From contig JARDZO010000080.1 in assembly GCA_029240815.1 (NCBI GenBank), positions 1-19,424 of the forward strand: DNA of 19,424 bases. Direction: 5' to 3'. This DNA comes from Brevibacillus sp. (GTDB lineage Bacteria > Bacillota > Bacilli > Brevibacillales > Brevibacillaceae). Under the pieces are notes generated by a model. That model did not search any database. It was not told where the DNA came from and was given only the letters and a program-made list of their open reading frames with translations. Below are positions 7,605 to 16,184 of the stretch, piece after piece. The translations under genes and the position numbers were made by a program. Each line of letters starts with the position of its first letter. The first letter of the stretch is position 1.

Positions 7605-7634
7605 TACTATCCCTCATAGAAAGCCCTCTATGCC
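7605..7634 (-). promoter_or_regulatory. Sigma-G-like promoter of the ger operon
   Basis: On the minus strand GGCATA (7634-7629) and GATAGTA (7611-7605) are 17 bases apart. They match the forespore sigma-G pattern (TGMATA and CATNMTA) except for G in place of C at the first -10 base and G for T at the first -35 base. The predicted transcript starts about 28 bases before the A-subunit ATG. Known ger operons use sigma-G. Confidence 0.6.
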
Positions 7635-7637
7635 CAT

Positions 7638-7674
7638 AAAAAAAACCGCCTGCCCCTTTCATCAGGGCAAGCAG
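7638..7674 (-). terminator. Rho-independent terminator of ytoI
   Basis: On the minus strand CTGCTTGCCC (7674-7665) pairs with GGGCAGGCGG (7655-7646), with G-T wobbles, around a short TGATGAAA-type loop, and is followed by eight Ts (7645-7638). It ends 12 bases after the ytoI stop, and only a few bases separate it from the sigma-G-like -35 of the ger operon. Confidence 0.8.
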
Positions 7675-7685
7675 TTGGTTTGGAT

Positions 7686-8996
7686 CTATCGCTCAATAAT
7701 TTGTGCCGTCACCATCGCCTGACCGACCAGCTGCTCCCCATGGTAGACAGACACTTCTACTTTACCAAAGCGGCGACTGATATCCAGCAAGCGCGGTTGC
7801 ACCTCAATCTGGCTCTCCATCTGCACAGGCTTCAGAAAATAGACAGTGATATTCTCTGGCACCATATCCCCCCGACGATGATGGCGCAACAGATTACAGG
7901 CTGCCTCGACCATAACGGTGGTCATAATTCCGCTCGCGATAGTGCCGAGATGGTTGGTCATTTGCGGCGTCACATCACCCAGGTACAAGAGTTCATCCGC
8001 CTTACGCTCTTCACGGAAGTGAGACATGATCAAATTGGGGAACGTTTCGCTCATTTGCGGCTGCTTTGCTGTATATTGCAATGCTTTCAATACGTCGTTT
8101 CGACTGAGGACCCCTACCAGCTTGCGGTGATTGTCCACAACGGGCAACAGCTCGATACCTTCCCAAACCATCGTATGCGCCGATGAAGCCACCGATACTC
8201 GAGGTGATGTCGTAATGGGATTTTTGGTCATGACCTTGTCAATCGTCGCGGTCTCATCATGACCGATGATGTCCTTGGAGGTTACGATCCCGATAAGGCG
8301 CATCTGCTCATCCACGACAGGGAAGCGCGTGTCCTGATACAGCTCTGTATATTGATGCCATTTGGCCACAGGATCGGATAGCAACAAGACTGGTGTTTCT
8401 GCCAGCGGCTTGAGCACGTCCTCTACCATGACGATTTCTTTTTTAATCAGGCGATCGTAAATGGCCCGATTGATCATGGAAGCTACGGTGAAGGTATCGT
8501 AGCTGGACGAGATGATCGGCAGCGCAAGGCGATCCGCCAATTGCTTGATCTCTTCGCTCGTATCGAAGCCGCCGGTGATCAACACTGCAGCTCCTTGCTG
8601 CAGGGCGATTTTGTGCGCCTGATAGCGATTCCCTACGATCAACAGACTGCCAGCATCGATGTAGCGCATCATGGCTTCCAGCTGCATCGCACCGATGACG
8701 AATTTGTTCAGTGTCTTGTGCAAGCCTTCTCGCCCACCCAACACATGCCCGTCGACGATATTGACTACTTCAGCGAAAGTTAGCCGCTCTATGTTTTCCT
8801 TCTGTTTTTTCTCAATTCGTACCGTCCCGACGCGCTCAATGGTACTGACGTATCCTTGCGTTTCGGCTTCCTTGATCGCACGATAAGCCGTACCCTCGCT
8901 CACGTCCAGGTCCTTTGCGATCTGCCTCACCGATATCTTTGAGCCGATCGGAAGGCGATCAATATATTGCAAGATTTGTTCGTGTTTTGTTGCCAA
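7686..8996 (-). CDS. ytoI: YtoI-type regulator: HTH, DRTGG, two CBS and hotdog domains
   Basis: Predicted cytoplasmic sensor-regulator of 436 residues with four modules. Residues 1-62: GntR/DeoR-like helix-turn-helix (ISVRQIAKDLDVSEGTAYRAIKEAE). About 70-185: DRTGG domain (GAAVLITGGF). About 190-310: a CBS pair (RFPVVDEQMRLIGIVTSKD and LLPVVDNHRKLVGVLSRND), usually binding adenine nucleotides. About 330-436: hotdog thioesterase-like fold (YLGDVTPQMTNHLGTIASG, FGKVEVSVYHGEQLVGQA). The domain set is that of Bacillus YtoI, whose ligand and targets are not established to my knowledge. Start is TTG 8996, supported by GGAAGGGGG ten bases upstream. Monocistronic between two minus-strand terminators. 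Confidence 0.93.
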   Translation of the reverse strand: MATKHEQILQYIDRLPIGSKISVRQIAKDLDVSEGTAYRAIKEAETQGYVSTIERVGTVRIEKKQKENIERLTFAEVVNIVDGHVLGGREGLHKTLNKFVIGAMQLEAMMRYIDAGSLLIVGNRYQAHKIALQQGAAVLITGGFDTSEEIKQLADRLALPIISSSYDTFTVASMINRAIYDRLIKKEIVMVEDVLKPLAETPVLLLSDPVAKWHQYTELYQDTRFPVVDEQMRLIGIVTSKDIIGHDETATIDKVMTKNPITTSPRVSVASSAHTMVWEGIELLPVVDNHRKLVGVLSRNDVLKALQYTAKQPQMSETFPNLIMSHFREERKADELLYLGDVTPQMTNHLGTIASGIMTTVMVEAACNLLRHHRRGDMVPENITVYFLKPVQMESQIEVQPRLLDISRRFGKVEVSVYHGEQLVGQAMVTAQIIER

Positions 8997-9072
8997 GTTG
9001 CTTTTCCCCCTTCCTACTCTCCCACCCGTTCAACGTACTGGCTCCTTGGAACAATATACCCGAAGGCGAGGC

Positions 9073-9102
9073 AAAAAAAAAGGGTAGCTTTTTCAAGCTA
9101 CC
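9073..9102 (-). terminator. Rho-independent terminator of yheB
   Basis: GGTAGCTT and AAGCTACC (9083-9090 and 9095-9102) form a perfect 8-bp stem with a 4-base loop. On the minus strand it is followed by a run of nine or so Ts (9081-9073, with CC at the junction). It closes the yheB transcript about 105 bases after its stop, upstream of ytoI. Confidence 0.85.
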
Positions 9103-9206
9103 GAATCAGAAAGTATATCATTAAGGGGGTTTTCATCGTAGTTTTATCTTACCCCTCTTATATTACAGGAATATTACAGATGGTTTACAGTTTCTTTTCA
9201 GTTTTA

Positions 9207-10364
9207 CTAACCCATCCAGCTAGAGAGCATGCCCTGTACGAGCCCAATGATACCACCCAGAATAAAGCCGAGCACGGTAATCATGCGGAACTCACGACCT
9301 GAAATGCCGACCACCATTTCTTCGATCCTCTCAATCGGGAAGCCTTCTACCTGTCGAGTCACGATATCGCGAATTGCGAGCTTTTGAAAAATACGTTCCA
9401 CATTCTTTTCCAGCGTCTCTACCATCCACCGCGTCAAACGGGGAATGAGCTCCGTACTGACTGCTTTCTGGAACGGTGAGGTGAGGCGGGACATCGGCTC
9501 ATCCATTATTCTTTGACTCTGCTCTTCCAGTCTCGCAAACAACGCTCGGGACCAGTCATCGATCTGATCACGGCCGATCCATTGCGCGAGCTCACCCACG
9601 TTTTTATCGAGCAGCTTGTCCGCTTCAATCTCCAGCATTTGACGCAGCTTCTGTGACAGCTCCGGGCGTTGCAAGAGGTCATCCAAATGAGGCAACAGCT
9701 TGCCCAGAATCTTGTCATCTCCGAGGAACATGCCGACCAAACCGCCAAACATGCCCCCTCCACCGCCTAACAGACCACGGATCATCGATTGCAGGGACTG
9801 TTGGCCCTCAGACGAATGCAGAAATTCGCGGAACCTCAGCAGCAACATCTCGCTGACTGTATCCAGCGCCGTATCCAAACGCTCCCGTCCGGCAGGAGTA
9901 ATCAGCTCACGCAACGTCTTTTCTTCATATTGATAAAGGGTGCGATCCACAAAAGTCTGCCAATGCAGCTGCAGCGGTTGACGGAGAGAATCGCTCCAAG
10001 TGCCGTCCTCTTGAAAGATTTGAGGAAGCGCACGTTGCAGAACCTGTCGCAGACTTTGCTCATCTGTCATCCAGTCCGTCGCTACCCGATTCATCCAGTC
10101 AGCCAATGTGTTCTCCAGTCCACTTTGGGTTAACGCACGCTTTACACCCTCCATCGTGAGCAAATGCTCTTCCACCAATCTGCCCATTTGTAGGGCGATA
10201 TCATCTCGCCTACTAGGGATTAGACCAGGTGTGAAAGGAACACGCCAACGCCCGATGTACCAAGGCTTCAACGGGCGAAAAAGCATCCGGATCGCAAGTT
10301 CGTTAGTCACTCCGCCTATGACGGAACCAACCCCAATATTTACTAATATTGTCCAAATGTTCAT
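9207..10364 (-). CDS. yheB: YheB-like DUF445 membrane protein
   Basis: 385-residue protein of the DUF445 family; role unknown. An N-terminal hydrophobic segment with the family signature (VNIGVGSVIGGVTNELAIRMLF, about residues 7-28, then the FTPGLIPSRRDDIA motif near 44-57) is followed by a long soluble helical region. It has a Gly-rich loop near 204-216 and a C-terminal membrane helix (VLGFILGGIIGLVQGML). ATG 10364 is chosen because AGAGAGG is 12 bases upstream; the in-frame TTG 10376 abuts that site and cannot use it. It is divergent from the yheC/yheD-like operon. In Bacillus subtilis yheB, yheC and yheD are neighbours (from memory), so the association is conserved. Confidence 0.9.
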   Translation of the reverse strand: MNIWTILVNIGVGSVIGGVTNELAIRMLFRPLKPWYIGRWRVPFTPGLIPSRRDDIALQMGRLVEEHLLTMEGVKRALTQSGLENTLADWMNRVATDWMTDEQSLRQVLQRALPQIFQEDGTWSDSLRQPLQLHWQTFVDRTLYQYEEKTLRELITPAGRERLDTALDTVSEMLLLRFREFLHSSEGQQSLQSMIRGLLGGGGGMFGGLVGMFLGDDKILGKLLPHLDDLLQRPELSQKLRQMLEIEADKLLDKNVGELAQWIGRDQIDDWSRALFARLEEQSQRIMDEPMSRLTSPFQKAVSTELIPRLTRWMVETLEKNVERIFQKLAIRDIVTRQVEGFPIERIEEMVVGISGREFRMITVLGFILGGIIGLVQGMLSSWMG

Positions 10365-10394
10365 AAATACTAACAACCTCTCTTCTAATCATGG

Positions 10395-10423
10395 AACCAA
10401 ACCATTTCCCTACTCATACCATA
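10395..10423 (+). promoter_or_regulatory. Sigma-K-like promoter of the ATP-grasp operon
   Basis: CATACCATA (10415-10423) matches the sigma-K -10 consensus CATANNNTA exactly, and AACC (10395-10398), 16 bases upstream, matches the mACm -35. The first eight bases of the -10 would also suit sigma-E, but no ATA-type -35 is seen at 14 bases. This predicts late mother-cell expression, as expected for coat-associated proteins. Confidence 0.6.
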
Positions 10424-10457
10424 GACTAACTTCATGCCTGATGGGAAGGGGATAACC

Positions 10458-11870
10458 ATGTCTTACGTTCCAACCATCGTTCAAGCATACGAGCCAAAGT
10501 CGGAAGTAGACCTTTACCTGCCCCAGGCGCACATGCGCAAATGGAATCTCTTTACGACTGCCCTCACCGTCCAATTCGGAAACAAACAGGTTCGCGCCCG
10601 AGTAAGCGGCATAGATCGGAACGGAAGCACTCTGATCCGACCATCGATCGCCCAATCGCTGCATCTGCCTACGGGAATCCCCCTGCTGGCCAGTTACCAG
10701 GCGAACCAGCAGTCTCTCGTTTTTGGACCCTATGTGGGTATTCTGGTCTCTACCTACAACTCTCAATTTCCGCAATCCCCCTTTGGACCCCTGACCTCAT
10801 TCTTCAATGAATCAGCCGATATTTGCCGCAAACGCGGTGGGATTATCTGTGCTTTCCGGCTTCAGGATGTCAATTGGGAGGCAGGAATCGTCCGTGGGCT
10901 TGTGCGAAAGGGCGGCGTTTGGAGACAAAAGGTTTTGCCGCTACCCCAATGTATCTACAACCGCCTTGTTTCGAGACAACGGGAGCGTAGCGAACAAATG
11001 ACCAATTGGGTCCAACGCTGCAAAGACGCCAACATCCCGTTTTTTAATGAGCAATTCTTGAATAAGTGGCATGTACACGCCGCTCTGGAAAATCAGGAAG
11101 CAGCAGAAGTCTACTTACCCAAAATGGTCCGCTATCACAGTCAGGATGATTTAAAGAATATGTTTGCCACTCATCGCATGGTTTACGCAAAACCTGCTAA
11201 CGGCAGCATGGGGCGCGGAATCATCCGCCTGCGGAGAACCGACCAGGGCTATCAGCTCGCTCGGCCTGGCGGACTCAACAAGACGTTCTCCAGCATACAA
11301 GGGTTGCATCAGTATCTCTCCAAACAAACAAAAAACAAACCCTACCTGCTGCAGCAAGGTTTAGTACTGATTGGCATCCAGAATCGGCCAACTGATTTTC
11401 GCGTTTTGGTGCAAAAAGACCGAAAAGGTGAATGGGCGGTCACTTCCATGGTGGCTCGCTTAGGGCAAAATCGCATCGTCTCCAACATTTCACGAGGCGG
11501 TTCCATGCTGCCTCCGCTACAGGCTCTGCGTCTATGCGGTCCATGGGCGAGCACTTCTCGCCCCACTCCCCAGACACTTCGAGCCGTTGCCTTGAAGCTG
11601 TCCGTGCTACTCGAAGAAGCATTACCTGGTCATTACGCGGAGTTCGGAGTCGATCTCGGTATAGATGTGCGCGGTCATGTATGGTTGCTCGAAGTAAACA
11701 GTAAACCATCCAAGTCTGCCAACACCGTTCCCTTGCCAGAAGGCGTGGAAGAGCCTCCCCGTCGCGCTCGACCCTCGGTTGTGCGCATGCTTGAGTATGC
11801 TGCTTATGTAAGTGGTTTTCCCCGGGCAGCAAAAGCAAAACCGATAGCCAAGAAAAACAGGCGAAGGTGA
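10458..11870 (+). CDS. yheD: YheD-type coat-associated ATP-grasp protein, paralogue 1
   Basis: Predicted ATP-dependent ligase of the YheC/YheD family, forming an amide- or ester-type bond on an unknown substrate, probably at the spore coat. 470 residues. About 1-90 is a beta-rich N-terminal region (double-psi-like, ending FGPYVGIL). Then come YNRLVSR near 171, FNEQFLNKWHVH near 196-207, the Gly-rich nucleotide loop KPANGSMGRG at 245-254, PTDFRVLVQK, and metal ligands D399 (GVDLGID) with E412 and N414 (LEVNSKP). A basic tail, KAKPIAKKNRRR, ends the protein. GAAGGGG six bases before ATG 10458 decides against the in-frame ATG 10434. First gene of a five-gene operon behind a sigma-K-like promoter. 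Family assignment is firm; the reaction is not known. Confidence 0.9.
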   Translation: MSYVPTIVQAYEPKSEVDLYLPQAHMRKWNLFTTALTVQFGNKQVRARVSGIDRNGSTLIRPSIAQSLHLPTGIPLLASYQANQQSLVFGPYVGILVSTYNSQFPQSPFGPLTSFFNESADICRKRGGIICAFRLQDVNWEAGIVRGLVRKGGVWRQKVLPLPQCIYNRLVSRQRERSEQMTNWVQRCKDANIPFFNEQFLNKWHVHAALENQEAAEVYLPKMVRYHSQDDLKNMFATHRMVYAKPANGSMGRGIIRLRRTDQGYQLARPGGLNKTFSSIQGLHQYLSKQTKNKPYLLQQGLVLIGIQNRPTDFRVLVQKDRKGEWAVTSMVARLGQNRIVSNISRGGSMLPPLQALRLCGPWASTSRPTPQTLRAVALKLSVLLEEALPGHYAEFGVDLGIDVRGHVWLLEVNSKPSKSANTVPLPEGVEEPPRRARPSVVRMLEYAAYVSGFPRAAKAKPIAKKNRRR

Positions 11871-11875
11871 CTCTC

Positions 11876-12967
11876 ATGACAGCAAATCAGAGAACCTTAG
11901 GCATCATGACTCGCTGCCAAGGCTCCCAGTTTATTGACAAAGGATATTACAAAAAGCTGACGCTATTCGGACGCAAGCAAGGCATCCGCGTGTTTGTGTT
12001 TTCTCCGCGTCGGGTTAACTTTTCATCCCGAACCGTACCAGGCTTTGAATACAGAAATGGCGCCTGGCAATCGGACACCTTTCCATTGCCAGCCTTCGTT
12101 TACGATCGTTGTTTTATTGGCCCAGATTACCGCAACTATAAACCATTCGTGGAAAAGTTGCAAAACGATCGCAACATTACATTTTTGGGGCATGGCCTGT
12201 CCGGTAAATGGCAGGTGCACCAGATGCTCATCCACTCTGCCGTGCTGGCCCCGTCATTGCCGCCAACTGAGATTCTGACTTACTCCGCCCTCCAAGACAC
12301 GTTGGACCACTATGGCTCGGCCATCATCAAACCAATGGCGGGAACTCATGGAGTCGGGGTCGTACGGATTGCAGAATGTCGTGGCGGTTATGAAATTTCT
12401 GGCCGCAACAAGGAAAACAAGCCTTTCCGTCGAGTCGTCAAGGAGCCGGGGGGCCTTAGGAGTTTTGTCACTGCGTTCACTACTGGCCGCAAGTTTCTAG
12501 TTCAGCCGTATCTAGAGCTGCACACACCAGATGGCTCTCCTTTTGACGTCCGTGTACTGGTCCAAAAAAACGGGAAGGGAGAGTGGGAAACAACAGGTAA
12601 GGCAGTGAGAATCGGTGATAAAAAAAGCATAACCTCCAATTTGCACGGCGGCGGCAAAGCAGTCCCGCTCACTCCCTTTCTCTCGCGCCACTACAAGCCA
12701 GCCATGCAGGCACGGATTGAGCAGACCATCGATCGGCTAACCGGAGAACTACCGCGTTTTCTGGAAAAATCTCACGGCAGATTAGTCGAGCTCGGGATCG
12801 ATGTCGGCATCGACACTGCTGGCAATGTCTGGATTATCGAAGTAAACAGCAGACCGGGTCGGACCGTCTTTACCATGATTAACGATCCAGCTGCCCGGTT
12901 TCATTCGATCACCCAGCCTGTTCGTTATGCTCACTATCTCATGAAAGAGCGTGTAGGAGGTTACTAA
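11876..12967 (+). CDS. yheC: YheC-type coat-associated ATP-grasp protein, paralogue 2 (short form)
   Basis: 364-residue member of the same family. It lacks the N-terminal beta-rich region and begins directly at LGIMTRCQGSQF, equivalent to VGILVSTYNSQF of paralogue 1; this is the YheC layout. Visible motifs are YDRCFIG near 77-83, SGKWQVHQML near 109-118, the nucleotide loop KPMAGTHGVG at 152-161, PFDVRVLVQKNGKGEW, D309 in GIDVGID, and E322/N324 in IIEVNSRPGR. All catalytic-type residues are kept. Its ribosome site GAAGGTGA overlaps the stop codon of the preceding gene, so translation is likely coupled; ATG 11876 is therefore preferred over GTG 11867. Two bases separate it from the next gene. 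Confidence 0.9.
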   Translation: MTANQRTLGIMTRCQGSQFIDKGYYKKLTLFGRKQGIRVFVFSPRRVNFSSRTVPGFEYRNGAWQSDTFPLPAFVYDRCFIGPDYRNYKPFVEKLQNDRNITFLGHGLSGKWQVHQMLIHSAVLAPSLPPTEILTYSALQDTLDHYGSAIIKPMAGTHGVGVVRIAECRGGYEISGRNKENKPFRRVVKEPGGLRSFVTAFTTGRKFLVQPYLELHTPDGSPFDVRVLVQKNGKGEWETTGKAVRIGDKKSITSNLHGGGKAVPLTPFLSRHYKPAMQARIEQTIDRLTGELPRFLEKSHGRLVELGIDVGIDTAGNVWIIEVNSRPGRTVFTMINDPAARFHSITQPVRYAHYLMKERVGGY

Positions 12968-12969
12968 GC

Positions 12970-14349
12970 ATGGAAACAAACCGAGTGCGACTTCGCTTCC
13001 TTCCCCATCCCCATGTCTATGGGATCATCCTGCCAATCAGTCTCATTCAAAAGCTGCAGCTCAAACCCCGTCAAAAAGTTATGATCACGCTGGGTAAGAA
13101 GGAAGCAGTCGCAACTATTCTGCTAGATAAGCGAAACCCTGATGGGAATATCGTAAAAGTCACGAGCTTACTGCAAAACGAGTTGGGCATCCCACATGGA
13201 GGGTTGATCAACCTCAAGAAGGAAGGAGAAACCCTTCGGATCGGTCCTGCCATTGGTATTGTCACGACTGGGATACGCAGAGATTCTCGAAACCCGATTG
13301 GACCGCGCACTTCCTTTTTCCAAAAGCTGTTGCAGGCTCAAGAAGGAAAAGGCGTGTTCTACTATATTTTTTCACCCCATGACGTAGACTGGAGTAAAAA
13401 CGAGGTCAGCGCCTGGTTTTTACGCAAAGGGAAAAATGGCAACTACGTCTGGAGAAGAATGACTACGGCGATGCCCGATGTCATATATGACCGCGTTCCC
13501 TCTCGTTCTGCCGAAAAACACGAGGCCGTACGAGACTTCAAATACAAGCTGGCAAATTATCCGAATACGCCGATGTTTAACCAAGGCTTCTTCAACAAAT
13601 GGGGCGTCCACCAGCTCCTCTATCCCAATCCGGAAGTGAACGAGCACATACCCGAAACGTACACGTCCCCATCCCTGCAAACGGTACGCAACCTGATTCG
13701 AAAATACCCCATCGTCTATCTGAAACCGAAAAACGGCAGTCTGGGCTACGGCATCGTAAAGGTAGTGCGTGCTGGAGCCGGAGCCGGATACGACGTGTCT
13801 TATCATAACGGTAGCGGTAACGTAAAACGTCATTTCACCAAGTTATCTTCCCTGTATCAGCATGTGTTTCGCAGCCGTCGTGTCGGTTCCTACCTCGCCC
13901 AGCAAGGAATTTCTTTGATGACTTTCCACGGTCGTCCCTTTGACTTCCGCGTCCACTTGCATAAAAACCAACAAAATGAATGGGTCGTTTCCTGCACGGC
14001 TGCCAAAGTGGCAGGGTCTGGCAGCGTGACTACCCATGTAAGAACGGGCGGTACCGTCATTCCGGGGGATGAATTGCTCCAGCAACTCTTTGGTCGACAA
14101 AAAGCCCTGATGACAGAGCGCATTACGGATGCGTCAATTCGCCTCGCAACTGCGATCGAACTAGCAAAAGGAATCGATCTGGGCGAGCTAGGCCTCGATA
14201 TGGGAATCGATACTCATGGTCATGTCTGGATGTTCGAAGCGAACTCCAAGCCCGGCCGTTCCATCTTTAAACACGCCCGACTCAAACAGGCGGACTACGA
14301 ATCACGCAAGCTTCTCGTCGATTACAGCTGCTATCTCGCCAATTTTTGA
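12970..14349 (+). CDS. yheD: YheD-type coat-associated ATP-grasp protein, paralogue 3
   Basis: 460 residues with the full YheD layout. The N-terminal beta-rich region is about 1-95 (VYGIILPISLIQKLQLKPRQKV, ending RIGPAIGIV). It is followed by YDRVPSR near 172-178, FNQGFFNKWGVHQLL near 199-213, the nucleotide loop KPKNGSLGYG at 252-261, PFDFRVHLHK, D410 in GLDMGID, and E423/N425 in FEANSKPGR. GGAGG lies ten bases before ATG 12970. Third gene of the operon. All active-site-like residues are intact. It is the paralogue most like classical YheD in motif order, but orthology cannot be decided among the three long forms from this window alone. Confidence 0.9.
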   Translation: METNRVRLRFLPHPHVYGIILPISLIQKLQLKPRQKVMITLGKKEAVATILLDKRNPDGNIVKVTSLLQNELGIPHGGLINLKKEGETLRIGPAIGIVTTGIRRDSRNPIGPRTSFFQKLLQAQEGKGVFYYIFSPHDVDWSKNEVSAWFLRKGKNGNYVWRRMTTAMPDVIYDRVPSRSAEKHEAVRDFKYKLANYPNTPMFNQGFFNKWGVHQLLYPNPEVNEHIPETYTSPSLQTVRNLIRKYPIVYLKPKNGSLGYGIVKVVRAGAGAGYDVSYHNGSGNVKRHFTKLSSLYQHVFRSRRVGSYLAQQGISLMTFHGRPFDFRVHLHKNQQNEWVVSCTAAKVAGSGSVTTHVRTGGTVIPGDELLQQLFGRQKALMTERITDASIRLATAIELAKGIDLGELGLDMGIDTHGHVWMFEANSKPGRSIFKHARLKQADYESRKLLVDYSCYLANF

Positions 14350-14391
14350 TCCATGCGAATAGCACCGTTTTTTCAGGAAGGAGGAACACCC

Positions 14392-15702
14392 ATGCAAAGG
14401 CAGCGCTCCGGGTGGTTGACCATCCTCCCAAGCGGCAAATGGTTTGTGCAGCTTCCACGGCAAGCTTTGGTCAGTCGCGCCCGTAAACCGTTAATCGCCA
14501 ACCTTGGACCTTTTTCTCTCCATAAACGGTTGCACACCGGTCTGCCCAATCAGCAAGCTGGTCGCATTCGCACCCGCATCAACTGGAAGATGGTCAACAA
14601 CTCCCTGCGTCTCGGGCCATTAATCGGCATCCTAACTGTCGGTGATGGGGCAGCATTCGTGGGAAATCGGGATAATTTCAAAGATATCTCCCTCTCCGGA
14701 AAAAAATGGGGAGCACTTGTGTACGTATTTACGCCGCAGGGCATTAATTGGGAGAAAAAGAAAGTCCGCGGTTACCTATATAACGATCGGCAAAATATTT
14801 GGCAAGAAGCCATCCTCCCTTTTCCCCACGTCGTATACAACCGCATCCCCACCCGTAAAGCGGAGCAACGTCCGGATGTGCGCAAAACACTCTCCCGTAT
14901 CAACGACTTGCCCAACGTCACTTTATTTAATCGATGTTTCTTTGACAAGCAAGAACTGTTTCAGATACTAGGTAATTATCCAAGCGTGCAAGCCTTTTTA
15001 CCTGTTACGAAAAAGCTTGATACGCTTGGTCGTTTTCGCAGCTTTTGTACCGAACATCGCTTCGTCTATCTAAAACCGGTTCGCGGCAAAGCTGGTGAGG
15101 GAATCATGCGCGTGGAATACAAAAATGACGTATGGCGACTGGAGCGTCTGAAAGACCAAAAAGCCGTCGCCCGCCGTTTTACCAATCTGGAGGATCTATG
15201 GAAGCATGTCAAAGGTCTGGTTCAGCAAAAGAGATACATCATGCAGCAAGGAATCAAGAGAGCACGTTATCAAGGAAAACCCTTTGACGTGCGCGTGCTC
15301 GTACAAAAGGATGGAAACGGCGAGTGGAGCGTGACTGGAGTCGGCATTCGCAGAGCGGGGACACAAAGTATCACTACCCATGTCCCTCGCGGAGGCTCCA
15401 TCCATTCCTTGTCCAGCGTGCTCCATTCTCTGTTCTCCGAGGATCCCGAGAAAATGGAGGAGGCGATCCACCAGACGTGTTTGACGATCGCTCGCGCTCT
15501 CAATGAGGAAATCAAGGATCTGGCTGAAATGTCCATGGATCTCGGATTGACGGCAGAAGGCAAGCTCTGGTTTTTTGAAGCCAACGCCAAGCCGGAGAAA
15601 TTCGACGAACCTACGATTCGCCGCCTTTCTCTGTCCAATCTCATCCATTACGCACAGTATGTATCCCGCCTGCAAAGTAGGCGAGGAGTAGTAGCGGGGT
15701 AA
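14392..15702 (+). CDS. yheD: YheD-type ATP-grasp protein, divergent paralogue 4
   Basis: 437 residues. The same order of segments is visible: N-terminal region about 1-80, RLGPLIGIL, YNRIPTR near 156-162, nucleotide loop KPVRGKAGEG at 228-237, PFDVRVLVQKDGNGEW, D383 and E396/N398 (FFEANAKPEK). Two motifs conserved in the other three are changed: NKWxVH is replaced by DKQELF, and the GIDxxGxVW segment reads GLTAEGKLW. Nucleotide and metal ligands remain, so it may still be an enzyme but with altered acceptor binding, or a regulatory partner. The start is set by a perfect AAGGAGG upstream of ATG 14392; the in-frame ATG 14353 has no such site. It lies 42 bases after paralogue 3 and five before the acetyltransferase. 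Confidence 0.88.
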   Translation: MQRQRSGWLTILPSGKWFVQLPRQALVSRARKPLIANLGPFSLHKRLHTGLPNQQAGRIRTRINWKMVNNSLRLGPLIGILTVGDGAAFVGNRDNFKDISLSGKKWGALVYVFTPQGINWEKKKVRGYLYNDRQNIWQEAILPFPHVVYNRIPTRKAEQRPDVRKTLSRINDLPNVTLFNRCFFDKQELFQILGNYPSVQAFLPVTKKLDTLGRFRSFCTEHRFVYLKPVRGKAGEGIMRVEYKNDVWRLERLKDQKAVARRFTNLEDLWKHVKGLVQQKRYIMQQGIKRARYQGKPFDVRVLVQKDGNGEWSVTGVGIRRAGTQSITTHVPRGGSIHSLSSVLHSLFSEDPEKMEEAIHQTCLTIARALNEEIKDLAEMSMDLGLTAEGKLWFFEANAKPEKFDEPTIRRLSLSNLIHYAQYVSRLQSRRGVVAG

Positions 15703-15707
15703 CGAAC

Positions 15708-16184
15708 ATGAAACTGAAATATTTGATCATGCCACCACAAGCATTGGCTGAATCTCAAACGACATTGGTCCGGTTTGCTCGACAGGAAGGAGATCGCCGC
15801 ATAACCAAGCAGGCAATCGACTGGCTGACACGCCTCACGCCCAAAAAGATGTCGGAGCAAGGAACGACAGTGGCGCTGGCGATGAACGGAAAACGGGTGA
15901 TCGGCATGTTTGCGGTATCACGCTGCGGTCTTGGACACTCTTTTTTGGTTGTCGACAAACGATATCGCAATCGCGGCATCGGCAAGGCGCTGACCGCTCA
16001 CCTATGTCAGCGGCTGCCCAAATTGTATGTCCGAGTCGCTCTGGACAATGAAGCCAGTCTGGCTTTGTTTCGCGGGATTGGATTTGAGCCTGTGAAAGCA
16101 AGCATCGGCCCTACGGGAAAACCAACGTTGTGGCTAGCCTTCGGGCACTGGAGTCCGAACGATTTGCAGGAGCATGCCGGTTAA
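15708..16184 (+). CDS. GNAT-family N-acetyltransferase
   Basis: 158-residue GNAT fold protein, predicted to transfer an acyl group from acyl-CoA to an amine of unknown identity. The acyl-CoA pyrophosphate loop is RYRNRGIGKAL (about residues 85-95, the R-x-x-G-x-G/A motif) after the beta-4 strand SFLVVD. The C-terminal signature VALDNEASLALFRGIGFEPV is present near 109-128. It starts five bases after the last ATP-grasp gene and ends inside the operon terminator, so it is the last gene of that unit. GNAT enzymes together with ATP-grasp amidoligases have been noted in comparative genomics of peptide-modifying systems, but the target here is not evident. Confidence 0.88.
   Translation: MKLKYLIMPPQALAESQTTLVRFARQEGDRRITKQAIDWLTRLTPKKMSEQGTTVALAMNGKRVIGMFAVSRCGLGHSFLVVDKRYRNRGIGKALTAHLCQRLPKLYVRVALDNEASLALFRGIGFEPVKASIGPTGKPTLWLAFGHWSPNDLQEHAG

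Noticed and set aside
9120..9160. Hairpin-like GGGGGT and ACCCC arms
   Set aside because: Only five to six pairs with a 20-base loop; the strong yheB terminator just beyond explains termination better.
9160..9190. Direct repeats ATATTACAG (9160-9168, 9171-9179) and a related TTTACAG
   Set aside because: Eleven-base helical spacing is suggestive, but they lie in the 3' untranslated part of yheB, upstream of no start on the plus strand, in AT-rich sequence where short repeats are common.
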